In this document: positions 42,301-45,289 of the stretch, in pieces
Numbering within the stretch: position 1 is the first letter of the stretch
How the letters are laid out: each line of letters starts with the position of its first letter
Assembly: GCF_030269925.1 (NCBI RefSeq)
Contig: NC_085111.1
Coordinates: forward strand, 4,952,142 to 5,016,141
From: Bombyx mori
Lineage: Eukaryota; Arthropoda; Insecta; Lepidoptera; Bombycidae
DNA length: 64,000 nucleotides
Direction: 5' to 3'
Program-made: the position numbers and the translations under genes
Notes under the pieces: model-generated
The model's database searches: none
The model's input: only the letters and a program-made list of their open reading frames with translations
What the model was told of the DNA's origin: nothing

Positions 42301-44616
42301 TAGATCTTATTTTGATAAATCAATCGAAAAAGAAACATTTTGATCGTATTAGGCATCTCTATTTTATAATAAAAGAGACTCGACTTCATACGACGCACGA
42401 GCTCAGTTATATTCGTTTTCTCTATCTCTGCTACTGCACAGGATACTCTGCGTTGTGCAGTAGCTGAGCATTTTATTATTATCACAGCCTAACGTTACCG
42501 ACGATGTCCCGATTTGGCTTCACGATAATTGTGTCTACTCTGAAACGGGCCCTTCTTTGCACACACCTATTTCTGCTTCTGACTACAATTCAATACAATA
42601 TTTTTAAATCGAGAAATATCAATGCCGAAATATACAGGGAGTCATTAAAGTTTTAATTTGTGACGGTGGTGATCACAAATATGCCGACGACGGAAGGGAT
42701 ACCGTTAACTTTGAGACACGAAGATTATTTATTTTTTTGCAGCATAAGTTTACAAATATGAAAATTCCTTATCTTTGAGTCTGTTAACAGCATGACTTTC
42801 ATAATCACATTATTGTTTTGGAAAAATACGAGCTAGTTTTAGTAAGTATTCGTTTTTTAATAGTATATATGAATACGCTAAGAAGTTTACGTAGGTTTTT
42901 AAAGACCACACGAATCACGGCATCCGCCACAAGAAATTTGGACTAAAGTCTGGTCTACCCTTTAAACAAAACGTGGAAAACAAATGGGAGTTTATAATAC
43001 GCCCTACTGCGTGTATTCAAGATAAAAAAACGAAGGCGATTACGTAGGAAATAAGGAAATTATTAAAATACTATCCTGTATTAATGAGAGTAGATATTGT
43101 GAAAGCATCACTGAAAGCACAAGGAGGTGATGCTTATTAGACGTACATTCGGATATCGCCGGAAACACTGTTTTTAAGTAGGAAATTAAAGCGCGAAAGA
43201 CCCAAAGATGAGGCAGCTGCTGTAGGTGTCCGCACTGCAGTAGTAAGACAGGCAGACTCGTGATGATGTTTATGAGTGTAGGCAAAAGTAGGTACAAGCA
43301 GGTTTTTAAAGTAAGATTAGGGTATCTAAAGTGTATGTAGCACGGTTGTGTGTTATAGTGTGATTTAGGATAGCATCACTCCATCTCTTTCCGATTCACA
43401 GGAGAATGGACAACAGCGCCATTAAATGTTACAGCCACAGCTGGCGTATTGAAAGCCCTCATGATTAGGTACCACATCCTGGCTTATATCTGCCGCAAAG
43501 CAGTGATGCGTACCGGAGTCCGGTTTGAAGGACGGAACAGCCGTCATATAATACAATAATAATTGAGACTTCGATCGGAGTGGTTGGCGACATTCACGTT
43601 GTTATGTCTATGGAATCCCATAAACGCTCATTCGACATAACGTGGGCCGTAAGCTCGTTCACTCATCAACGGTTAACGATGGTTAACAAATAAACTATTT
43701 GTATCTATTCTCAAAAATACCTAAGAAAATGGTAAATTCAATCAGGTAAGCCATTGAGGGACCTCTTAAGAAGAAAAAAGATTGTAGAGATTTCAAATGG
43801 GCCTCTGAATCAACCAACCAAGTATTACTTTGGATATTTTCTTTTCGCTCTTCCCTTAATCTTCATCAAACAAATAATCCCAATATTACGTAACGAAGAG
43901 ACAGGATTATCCAGGAATTAACAAGTAATCCATTTCTTCGTGGGTCGGATTAAATGAAATTAAGAAAATGACATCCTATTATGTCTTAAATGTCAAACGT
44001 CAAAAGTTAGTGCGTTTTTTGTTTAAATCTTCGTTAAATGTAAATTGATCTAGGTATATGCACATATACGTGACTGTTTCAAAATATGTTGTAGGCGGGA
44101 AAGCCCATGTAAGTAAACGTAATGTAAAAGAATCACGTGGGTGCATCGATTTTTAAATAATCTATTTACGAGCTGTAGAAAATGTATGTAAGTGTGTTTA
44201 TATTTTGTACAACATTTAATAAAGATAGCGACTTAAATAAAAGTGAGTTTCTTCTTGCGTAAAAATACACACGGAATCAACATCAGACACGAGACGATCT
44301 GTAATTTCCATTTAAACGTCATGATAATGTATAGTATGTGGTTGGCTGTTTAGATTTGTACTTACAAAATTTCTATTACAGAATAATGAAGTTTCAGCAC
44401 AATACAAAATTTTGATTTTTAAGAGTGACTTGACTTACCTGCGGCTGTTTCTATAGCGAAGCAACTACTGCGGGACTTGACGACAACTCCTGGAGACGTT
44501 CCATCTGGCCAATCCATACGTTCTTCCATAGCTTTAGAAGCACTTCTTTTAAATTGCTCTAAAAAACTGTCTATTTGAGTTTCTATGCTCGTCGGAGAAT
44601 TTGCCATCGTTACCAT
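160..44616 (-). CDS. RhoGEF (Dbl family, puratrophin-1/MCF2-like), 5' part, join(complement 44439..44616, 160..361), continues beyond window
   Basis: Two exons seen: 44616-44439 and 361-160 on the minus strand. The first ends in phase 1 (CAG|GTAAGT) and the second starts with the two bases that complete a Glu codon (TATAG|AA), so the reading frame is continuous across a 44,077-bp intron. The joined product runs MVTMANSP... through a 60-residue leader into a segment with GGLAKDHRPLITFPDNNNF and YLTSVPS. That is the start of the Sec14/CRAL-TRIO lipid-binding domain found N-terminal to the DH-PH exchange module in MCF2, Kalirin/Trio and puratrophin-1 proteins. Such proteins activate Rho-family GTPases at membranes. 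The DH and PH domains must lie left of base 1. Family assignment is from motif recognition. The join is inferred from phase and splice consensus, and exons between the two could exist. Confidence 0.68.
990..1065 (-). repeat. tRNA-derived SINE head relic
   Basis: Read on the minus strand, this has a degenerate A box (TGGTGGTTAGTAC) and, about 35 bases on, a B-box-like GAATCGATTCCCGG. Those are the internal RNA polymerase III promoter boxes of a tRNA gene, but the sequence cannot fold as a full tRNA. It resembles the head of moth tRNA-related SINEs. Confidence 0.4.
1549..1770 (-). mobile_element. LINE 3' end (Jockey/CR1-like, 5'-truncated)
   Basis: Displayed in reverse: a T-rich start, then CCTTTGTATGCAGACGAGCA and the CCACCTGATGG block, then the end of the ORF2 region (AGCGCTCCGAAGCGCACCGT). 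It is a diverged relative of the better-preserved copy at 11639-12064. The A-rich tail lies at the low-coordinate end. Confidence 0.75.
2198..2633 (-). mobile_element. Non-autonomous Helitron-like element, family A
   Basis: On the minus strand it starts TCTATACTAATATTATAAAG, contains AGGAAAGATTTGTTTGTTTG and ends CCGGAGCTGGCCGCTAG. TC and CTAG ends with flanking A and T fit the Helitron insertion pattern. A second copy lies inverted at 19023-19458. There is no coding capacity. Confidence 0.65.
3495..3525. repeat. (GAT)n microsatellite
   Basis: A run of GATGATGATGATGATGAT. Such tracts often form the 3' tail of moth RTE-type LINEs, but no LINE sequence is clear beside this one. Confidence 0.6.
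5522..5775 (-). repeat. Bm1-type SINE with LINE-like middle (mosaic)
   Basis: It opens like the reversed Bm1 tail (GCTTAGATGGGTGGACGAG), then reads TTACCGTCGCCCATAGATTTCAGCAATGCC...GCCGCTGCCTAC, which belongs to the Jockey/CR1-like LINE tail. It then returns to Bm1 (TTTTAAGGTCTCAGTATAG through CCTACCACCAG). The last motif GGTCCTACCACCA is repeated in tandem. The tRNA-derived head is absent. Confidence 0.7.
8384..8659 (+). mobile_element. 276-bp MITE, copy 1
   Basis: Terminal inverted repeats start GAGTCGTCTATTATCAAAGG and end with the complement of GAGTCGACTATTATCAAAGC. The inverted ends extend about 40 bases. A 4-bp target-site duplication ATTT flanks it (8380-8383 and 8660-8663). The interior is non-coding and carries AAAGAATACGGTTCAAAACC. 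Two more copies of identical length lie at 19734 and 20584. The TSD length rules out TTAA (piggyBac) and TA (Tc1/mariner); the superfamily is unknown. Confidence 0.88.
9092..9200 (-). repeat. Bm1 SINE fragment
   Basis: Reversed Bm1 tail: GGGTGGATGAGCTCACGGGC, TTAAGTGGTTACCGG and CTACCCACCTTGAGA. Truncated after about 110 bases and diverged. Confidence 0.7.
9680..10145. mobile_element. Probable non-autonomous DNA element with GGAACGAAGTTCC ends
   Basis: The left part has AGTGTCGTGGGACACCAGGT and GGAACGAAGTTCCTTCGG. The right part ends GCCTGCCGTAAGGAACTTCG-TTCC. The shared GGAACGAAGTTCC palindrome near both ends and the AT-rich non-coding interior suggest a Helitron- or MITE-like element of moths. 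Exact ends are not defined. Confidence 0.4.
10455..10562 (+). mobile_element. LINE 3' tail (Jockey/CR1-like)
   Basis: Contains CTCTGGCATTGCTGAAGTCA, the CACCATCAGGTGGGTCGTAC block and GTCTGCCTACAAGGGCAAAAA. Only about 108 bases of the 3' end survive, typical of 5' truncation during target-primed reverse transcription. Confidence 0.75.
10686..10720. repeat. (ATTT)n microsatellite
   Basis: TATTTATTTATTTATTTATT tract in unique intron sequence. Confidence 0.85.
10855..10945. repeat. (ACAT)n-rich microsatellite
   Basis: Imperfect tract of TACATATACATATACATACA type followed by CATACATACATACATATATA. Confidence 0.85.
11223..11472 (-). mobile_element. Helitron-like fragment
   Basis: Starts CTAGCTGTACCCGTCCGCTT and contains AAAGTTTCAAGTCAATCGGA and GGTTCAGTAGTTATAACGGA, a block common to CTAG-ended moth elements. 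It ends near TATATATTAGTAGTAGAC. The TC end is not flanked by the expected A, so the boundary is uncertain. Confidence 0.5.
11639..12064 (-). mobile_element. LINE 3' end with intact C-terminus of ORF2
   Basis: The minus frame 12061-11693 is open for 122 codons and ends at the 3' tail. It contains LCILYRMFYGECSEQLFEMI, FQRSFLPRTIRLWNELPSTV and [20 protein letters not shown]. The F-x-R-S-F-x-P-R-T-x-x-L-W-N-x-L-P motif is the C-terminus of Jockey/CR1-group reverse transcriptases. The enzymatic domains are missing (5'-truncated). The non-coding tail ends GCCTACAAGGGCAATAAAAA. It is the best-preserved member of the family that supplies the ~110-bp tails elsewhere in the window. Confidence 0.85.
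12395..12571 (-). repeat. Two adjacent Bm1 SINE tail fragments
   Basis: 12395-12446 (GGCCCACGTGACGTTAAGTG, then TTACCGCGGCC) and 12477-12571 (GCTTAGATGTGTGGACGAGC through ACATCTACAACGTAAATGCG) are both the reversed tail half of Bm1. They lie in the same orientation about 30 bases apart, so this is either two insertions or an internal duplication. Confidence 0.65.
13091..13510 (-). mobile_element. Helitron-like element, family B, copy 1
   Basis: On the minus strand it starts TCTATATATTAATACGTGAA and ends GCGGGACCTCTAG, with A before and T after. It holds AAGTTTTTGCTTCACG in reverse and long AT-rich non-coding sequence. A closely similar inverted copy lies at 17963-18375. Confidence 0.7.
13653..13785 (+). 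mobile_element. LINE 3' tail (Jockey/CR1-like)
   Basis: GGTAGGCAGCGGCTTGGTTC, CATTGCTGAGGTCCATGGGC and CTGCCTACAAGGGCAACAAA, followed by an 18-base A run. The long clean poly(A) suggests a fairly recent insertion. Confidence 0.85.
13987..14056 (+). repeat. Bm1 SINE tail fragment
   Basis: GGTAACCACTTAGCACCAGG, CGGGCTGAAGCTC and CTCGTCTAAGCAATAAAAAA: the last 70 bases of Bm1 with a short A tail. Confidence 0.65.
15293..15383 (-). CDS. Candidate alternative first exon of the RhoGEF
   Basis: ATG at 15383 opens a frame MSERDNISVSVVVGDACWHL ending ...CFGFR plus one base at CCGAG|GTAATTACC. It leaves in phase 1, exactly what the RhoGEF acceptor at 361 needs. The surrounding 15000-15480 is richer in GC and CpG than the rest of the intron, as promoters often are. 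There is no recognisable domain. One in three random donors would match the phase, so this is a hypothesis only. Confidence 0.25.
17055..17320 (+). repeat. Interspersed repeat, family X, copy 1
   Basis: AAATGAAATGAGATGATATG, then AATCTCAGTAAAATGGTGGT, ACTGAGACTTTTCAGTGGAC and CTTCACTCCTCGCGTTCCCG, then CCAAAAAG. An inverted copy with the same order of blocks lies at 37790-38044. It is non-coding and its class is not determined. Confidence 0.65.
17430..17648 (+). repeat. Bm1 SINE, old copy without head
   Basis: GAGCCCGCTCGGGTAGGTGT, CTGCCGCGAAGCAGTAATAA, GGTGGGCAGCCCTTGTACTA and GGCTCCGGTAACAATTTAAC, ending in CTCGTCAACC and a short A-rich tail. Strongly diverged. Confidence 0.65.
17963..18375 (+). 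mobile_element. Helitron-like element, family B, copy 2
   Basis: TCTATATATTAATACGTGAA at the left, preceded by A. GCGGGACCACTAG at the right, followed by T. 413 bp, very similar to 13091-13510 in the opposite orientation. No coding sequence. Confidence 0.72.
18870..18985 (+). repeat. tRNA-related SINE relic
   Basis: CTGACTGGTGGAGCAGTTAC resembles a pol III A-box region and GGTTGCAGATTCGATTTC a B box. These are followed by AAAAATTCGTGTGACGAATA, a block that commonly follows tRNA-like heads in moth SINEs. It is not a functional tRNA. Confidence 0.4.
19023..19458 (+). mobile_element. Helitron-like element, family A, copy 2
   Basis: ATATTATAAAGAGGAAAGAT and TTGTTTGTTTGTATTGAATA at the left; GACCCGAGCGGAGCCGGAGC and GGGCCGCTTG at the right, where CTAG has decayed to CTTG. 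Inverted relative to 2198-2633 and of nearly equal length. Confidence 0.65.
19734..20009 (-). mobile_element. 276-bp MITE, copy 2
   Basis: Reverse-oriented copy of the element at 8384. Ends are GAGTCGACTATTATCAAAGC and the complement of GAGTCGTCTATTATCAAAGG. The target-site duplication is AAGT (19730-19733 and 20010-20013). Same length and few substitutions relative to the other two copies. Confidence 0.88.
20480..20960 (+). repeat. Bm1 SINE split by a MITE
   Basis: The left part 20480-20579 (GTAGGTATCACCGTCCTGTC and CTATTTCTGCAGAGAAGTGG) and right part 20864-20960 (TTGTCTCAATGTGGATGAAA, ATATCTATGGGCTCCG and AACTGTGGACTCGTTC) rejoin into one diverged Bm1 when 20584-20859 and one TSD copy are removed. 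The SINE is therefore older than the MITE. Confidence 0.7.
20584..20859 (+). mobile_element. 276-bp MITE, copy 3 (inserted in a Bm1)
   Basis: Same inverted ends as copy 1 (GAGTCGTCTATTATCAAAGG) with TSD ACTT at 20580-20583 and 20860-20863. Length 276 bp, in the same orientation as copy 1. It interrupts a Bm1 SINE. Confidence 0.9.
22120..22482. repeat. Long inverted repeat, 107-bp arms
   Basis: 22120-22226 is the reverse complement of 22376-22482 with five mismatches and no indels by eye (about 95% identity). Four of the five are G/A differences. The arms are GC-rich (TGCCGCGGCACGGTGCCGTG). The 149-base spacer contains a second, perfect 16-bp hairpin (22312-22350). It could be the termini of a DNA transposon or a hairpin-RNA source. 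No transposase is present. Confidence 0.85.
23190..23280 (-). repeat. Bm1 SINE relic
   Basis: ACCTTGAGATATGAAAAAGA and TTTTACGCCAGAAATAGGTA recall the central part of reversed Bm1 but are badly decayed. Confidence 0.35.
23285..23630 (-). mobile_element. LINE 3' end, probably BMC1/L1-like
   Basis: T-rich start (A tail in reverse), TAATAGCCTTGAGAGACTAT, then ACCACCGGATCGGAAACGCG, GAGAAACTCAGTGGGCTGTG and GACGAGGACGGTGACCGG. It shares these blocks with copies at 30735, 46665, 48940 and 59180. The family name is from memory of silkworm LINE 3' UTRs. This is the longest copy in the window. Confidence 0.65.
24340..24612 (+). pseudogene. mariner transposase relic
   Basis: The frame 24355-24540 reads SRYAGERHRNILLTDEKIFM, then NKQNDKVYAHRSKEAAQVVG. 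It continues after a frameshift as SYQGVTKLPFCEKEVKTSAK and then stops. LLTDEKIF with NKQND-x-VYA is diagnostic of the central/catalytic part of mariner-type DD34D transposases. Only about 85 codons remain, with no inverted ends seen, so it is dead. Confidence 0.75.
25885..26180 (-). mobile_element. LINE 3' end (Jockey/CR1-like) with part of ORF2
   Basis: Reversed tail GCCCTTGTAGGCAGACGTGC and CCGTCGCCCATGGACTTCAG, then the ORF2 C-terminal region (GGGAGCTCATTCTATAGCCG). Truncated at 26180, shorter than the copy at 11639. Confidence 0.8.
26570..26870 (-). pseudogene. RTE-type LINE fragment, decayed
   Basis: The minus strand read with frameshifts gives LEYFGHMARENGD, then WSDQIGTSL and VAEDRIRW. 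This is the order found after the reverse-transcriptase domain of RTE-group LINEs (GHxAR...RWxDQI...AxDRxxW). It has stops and frameshifts throughout. Confidence 0.45.
26925..27112 (-). repeat. Bm1 SINE, partial
   Basis: CCACCCACCTTGAGACATGA, CCCTTCAAACCGAAACGAAT and AAATAGGCAGGGTGGTGGTA, ending near CACAAGACGCCCTACC. Moderately diverged. Head and tail are missing. Confidence 0.75.
27165..27250 (+). mobile_element. RTE-type LINE 3' end with (GAT)n tail
   Basis: GGAGAGGCCTATGTCCAGCA, then GTGGACGACTGTGGGCTG and a GATGATGATGATGATGAT tail. This is the standard 3' end of moth RTE LINEs, whose tails are short trinucleotide repeats rather than poly(A). Confidence 0.65.
27279..27488 (-). repeat. 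Bm1 SINE, headless copy
   Basis: TTGCTTAGATGGGTGAACGA through CTACCCGTGCGGACTCACAG and TACCACTAGTA. It has an internal deletion: after TTAAGTCGTTAG it jumps to TGCGCCACCTACC, losing about 35 bases. Confidence 0.82.
28300..28415 (+). mobile_element. LINE 3' tail (Jockey/CR1-like)
   Basis: GGTAGGCAGCGGCTTGGCTC, TGCTGAAGTCCATGGGTGAC and CTACAAGGGCAATAAAAAAA. About 115 bases with a short A tail. Confidence 0.85.
29143..29255 (+). mobile_element. LINE 3' tail (Jockey/CR1-like)
   Basis: GGTAGGTAGCGGCTTGGCTC, CATTGCTGAAGTCCATGAGT, CACCATCAGGTGGGCCGTAT and TTACAAGTGCGATAAAAAAA. Confidence 0.82.
30533..30660 (-). mobile_element. LINE 3' tail (Jockey/CR1-like), old
   Basis: GTAAGTGGTTACCATCACTC and GCAATGACAGGGGCACAGTT, then AGCCTCGTTTGAAGAAGGTA. 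Diverged and lacking its A tail. Confidence 0.65.
30735..30930 (-). mobile_element. LINE 3' end, BMC1/L1-like
   Basis: CCTTGAAGGGCCATTTCAG, CAAACCTGACGACGTTGCTA, then ACCACCGGATCGGAAACGCG and GAAACTCAGTGAGCTGTGTA. Confidence 0.7.
31915..32365 (-). repeat. Full-length Bm1 SINE with tRNA-like head
   Basis: On the minus strand the 5' head (about 32360-32283) has an A-box region GGCCTAAAGGATAAGACGTC and a B-box region CCGGTGTGCGAACCCCGC. This is followed by the Bm1 body (GAATAACATCGTGTAATAAA, CTATTTCTGCCGTAAAGCAG, GAGACCTTAGAACTCATATC) and the tail ending ...CATTTAGGCAATTAAAAA. It is the most complete copy in the window and shows that Bm1 is tRNA-derived and runs on the minus strand here. Confidence 0.85.
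32990..33080 (+). repeat. Bm1 SINE tail fragment
   Basis: TATTGGCTACGGTGACCACT, TAGCACCAGGTAAGCCGTGA. Decayed tail portion only. Confidence 0.45.
35681..35835 (+). repeat. Local direct duplication, unit 1
   Basis: TAAGCGACGAATTTTAAAAC, ATTAAAATGTACACCATTAT, GTTTCGCCGCACGTACAGTC and CATCATTGACGAGCACTCAA recur in the same order and orientation at 37097-37243, 1.4 kb away. The sequence between them is not repeated. Not recognised as a known transposon. Confidence 0.8.
37097..37243 (+). repeat. Local direct duplication, unit 2
   Basis: About 90% identical to 35681-35835 (TAAGCGACGAATTTAAAAAC, GTTTCGCCGCGCGTACCGTC, CATCATTGACGAGCACTCAA). Both units have small indels, so the duplication is not very recent. 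Confidence 0.8.
37790..38044 (-). repeat. Interspersed repeat, family X, copy 2
   Basis: Reverse-complement counterpart of 17055-17320: CTTTTTGGCGGGAACGCGAA, CCACAAATGTGGGAAAATGA-type blocks, AAGTCCACTGAAAGTCTCAG and a CATTTCATTTCATTTCATCT tract. It lies just beyond the poly(A) signal of the nested gene. Confidence 0.65.
38045..38050 (-). terminator. Poly(A) signal of the Gln-rich gene
   Basis: Minus-strand AATAAA about 120 bases past the stop codon at 38169, the first canonical hexamer downstream. It gives a short 3' UTR ending just before repeat family X. Confidence 0.5.
38169..39374 (-). CDS. Gln-rich gene, exon 3 (Cys motif, conserved core, poly-Q tail, stop)
   Basis: Acceptor CTTTCAG|GTCAAAGAG at 39375; stop TGA at 38171-38169. 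It encodes residues 166-566. The exon starts 40 codons upstream of the first internal Met, and the extension carries GCDCKDNCYRGLNPEAVYRH, so the spliced start is clearly right. The Gln tract (38290-38600) is GC-rich and repetitive, and produces long antisense open frames that are shadows. Confidence 0.88.
   Translation of the reverse strand, partial: VKERLRRGCDCKDNCYRGLNPEAVYRHRLNIAELTKSEHDMYLMGITMASLANPAETSRHKVRRRLRACYVYQGRKVCLEAFLYLENVTHYQLKRIRQHVMTHGVAPRIHGNVGKKPYNTFTLDIYKHATNFLKEYLKQHANSPKDVQPSGEGKKGSKTIIIQGDSRKHLFEAYKEYGEILEPGVKLMGYSTFRAFMKDQFPHVKFATKKQEIPKDMIPFRSGKCMSYDKNKDPVRMQQEKEKAEAKKAAMEAKKKEEHDREHAQQQAQQQQQKQQQVQQQQQQQQQQVQQVQVQQHQQMSNQPHVVIHQQQPQQQQQMQQQMLVPQVSQHQQVLTQQVGGVQQVSQQHCVQSLGVSEEGGQQVEMAQQVIPLAVVQQPQAYIVTPVSHFQTRVQDAWYRH
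38169..40454 (-). CDS. Cys-motif, Gln-rich probable nuclear protein (566 aa), join(complement 40194..40454, 39785..40018, 38169..39374)
   Basis: Complete gene, all introns in phase 0. Residues 1-87 are polar. 88-165 hold an acidic/basic block with VLKKRKKADSDSDEE, a likely nuclear localisation signal next to casein-kinase-2-type sites. 166-400 form the conserved part: LRRGCDCKDNCYRG near 170-183 (C-x-C-x3-C), RRRLRACYVYQGRKVCLEAF, KRIRQHVMTHGVAPRIHGN and a C-terminal block with MGYSTFRAFMKDQFPHVKF. 403-425 are a Lys/Glu helix and 429-550 are Gln-rich, encoded mostly by CAG/CAA runs. The conserved middle resembles uncharacterised metazoan proteins whose function I do not know. A chromatin or transcription role is inferred from composition only. 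It is nested in the RhoGEF intron on the same strand. Confidence 0.85.
39785..40018 (-). CDS. Gln-rich gene, exon 2
   Basis: Acceptor TTTCAG|GTTCTCTGG, donor CACAG|GTTATA (a weak +3 to +6 donor). 78 codons in phase 0: VLWQGHTIQVENGNPNLTNM, then IEFEPQVDGESGELDVDTKP and the KKRKKADSDSDEE block. The frame joins exons 1 and 3 without shift. Confidence 0.82.
40194..40454 (-). CDS. Gln-rich gene, exon 1 (start codon)
   Basis: ATG at 40454 is the first in the frame (MSYEKMEVVNPAEKEASEVL), followed by LLSVERRSVDSKESIIVSIP and a Gly/Gln/His-rich end. Donor CAG|GTAAGAT at 40193. A 5'-UTR exon is likely upstream: acceptor TTTTAG at 40467 and donor AAAAG|GTAAGTTT at 40750. Confidence 0.85.
40751..40990 (-). 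promoter_or_regulatory. 5' UTR exon and promoter region of the Gln-rich gene
   Basis: A good donor (GTAAAAG|GTAAGTTT) at 40751 marks the end of a non-coding first exon. 40920-41010 is CpG-rich (GACGCCGTAGAACACG, AGTGCGCCGCCACCAG) against AT-rich surroundings, as expected for the start region. No TATA box was picked out. Confidence 0.45.
43470..43672 (+). repeat. Bm1 SINE, old copy
   Basis: TATCTGCCGCAAAGCAGTGA, CCGGTTTGAAGGACGGAACA, TATGTCTATGGAATCCCATA and GGGCCGTAAGCTCGTTCACT. Headless and diverged. Confidence 0.6.
44439..44616 (-). CDS. RhoGEF first coding exon
   Basis: Starts at ATG 44616 (MVTMANSPTSIE) or nine bases later at ATG 44607. An upstream in-frame stretch lacks an ATG. It encodes a short amphipathic leader with IETQIDSFLEQFKRSASKAM and ends ...SCFAIETAA plus one base at a strong donor (CAG|GTAAGT). 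No domain is recognisable in this exon alone. It is assigned to the RhoGEF because phase 1 matches the acceptor at 361 and because it faces the glycogenin promoter in a typical divergent-promoter arrangement. An alternative is that it belongs to another minus-strand transcript with exons I did not find. Confidence 0.6.
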
Positions 44617-45282
44617 CGGCACACAAAATCCAAACACTGCTTTGAGCTTTCTCAAGTCATTTTTAAGCGCACATTTTCCGAATATTTATTTGATATCTTA
44701 GCCAGCAATGTTTATAGTATAAATGTTCATCATAACTTCTACTATCGCTTGTTTCCTCCATCGAAAATAAAAATTAGTGGATGTTATCAAACATAGCGGC
44801 TCGCCTCCGCGTTTGGAGATATTGTTCGATAGCAAAGCAATGTGATTTACTACGAATACCGTTGCTCTGCGGCGTAGGTAGCGAAAATAAAGTTATACAC
44901 ACTGACATCTATCGATCGCCTCGAACAGCTGTTTAGAGCGAGTTGCCAGTGCTCGAAATAGGTGATCGCTATTCACATCAATAAACATTTTTATTTCATT
45001 TTCAAAACAATTGAATTACATAAGGTGTTGAATTAAAATAATATATTTAATTTCTGATACAACTTTCAACTGATTTTCCTTTGATTTTGTCAGTGAGTGT
45101 TCGCCCTACTGTGACGTTTTGTCGACGTAGTTGTGTGCGTGTGGGAGACGAGCGGAGTGAGGGGATCGCGGTATTTGTCGCGCACGCTGCGTGCATTTAC
45201 TAGTGTTGCGCGAAGAGCGCGTGTAGTTCGTGATATTTAGAGGTGACTTGAACTGTCACACGAGACTACACCCGGCTTCATA
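44617..45282. promoter_or_regulatory. Divergent promoter region between RhoGEF and glycogenin
   Basis: The two first coding exons are 666 bases apart, head to head. 45120-45240 is GC- and CpG-rich (GAGACGAGCGGAGTGAGGGG, GTCGCGCACGCTGCGTGCAT, GCGCGAAGAGCGCGTG) and is probably the glycogenin 5' UTR/promoter. CAGTGAGTG-like initiator sequence sits near 45090. Transcription starts are not defined by sequence alone. Confidence 0.5.
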
Positions 45283-45289
45283 ATGTCAA
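45283..45289 (+). CDS. Gyg: Glycogenin exon 1 (start codon, 7 coding bases)
   Basis: ATGTCAA|GTAAGATA. Only Met-Ser plus one base are coded, and joining to exon 2 gives [13 protein letters not shown], matching the usual MSxxAFVTLATND start of glycogenins. The exon is otherwise 5' UTR. Confidence 0.8.

Larger units (their letters stand above)
362..44438 (-). other. Giant RhoGEF intron (44 kb), host of a nested gene and many repeats
   Basis: AT-rich non-coding DNA bounded by GTAAGT at 44438 and TATAG at 362. Stretches without any listed feature, where I see only unique AT-rich sequence, short ORFs and simple repeats: 362-985, 2634-5520, 5776-9090, 14060-17050, 24613-25880, 29256-30530, 33081-35680 and 41000-44438. 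Within 5990-6800 are short open frames with no recognisable motif. 10686-10720 is an (ATTT)n microsatellite and 10855-10945 an (ACAT)n tract. Two GC-rich islands (15000-15480 and 21955-22210) stand out and are discussed in the findings. Confidence 0.6.
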
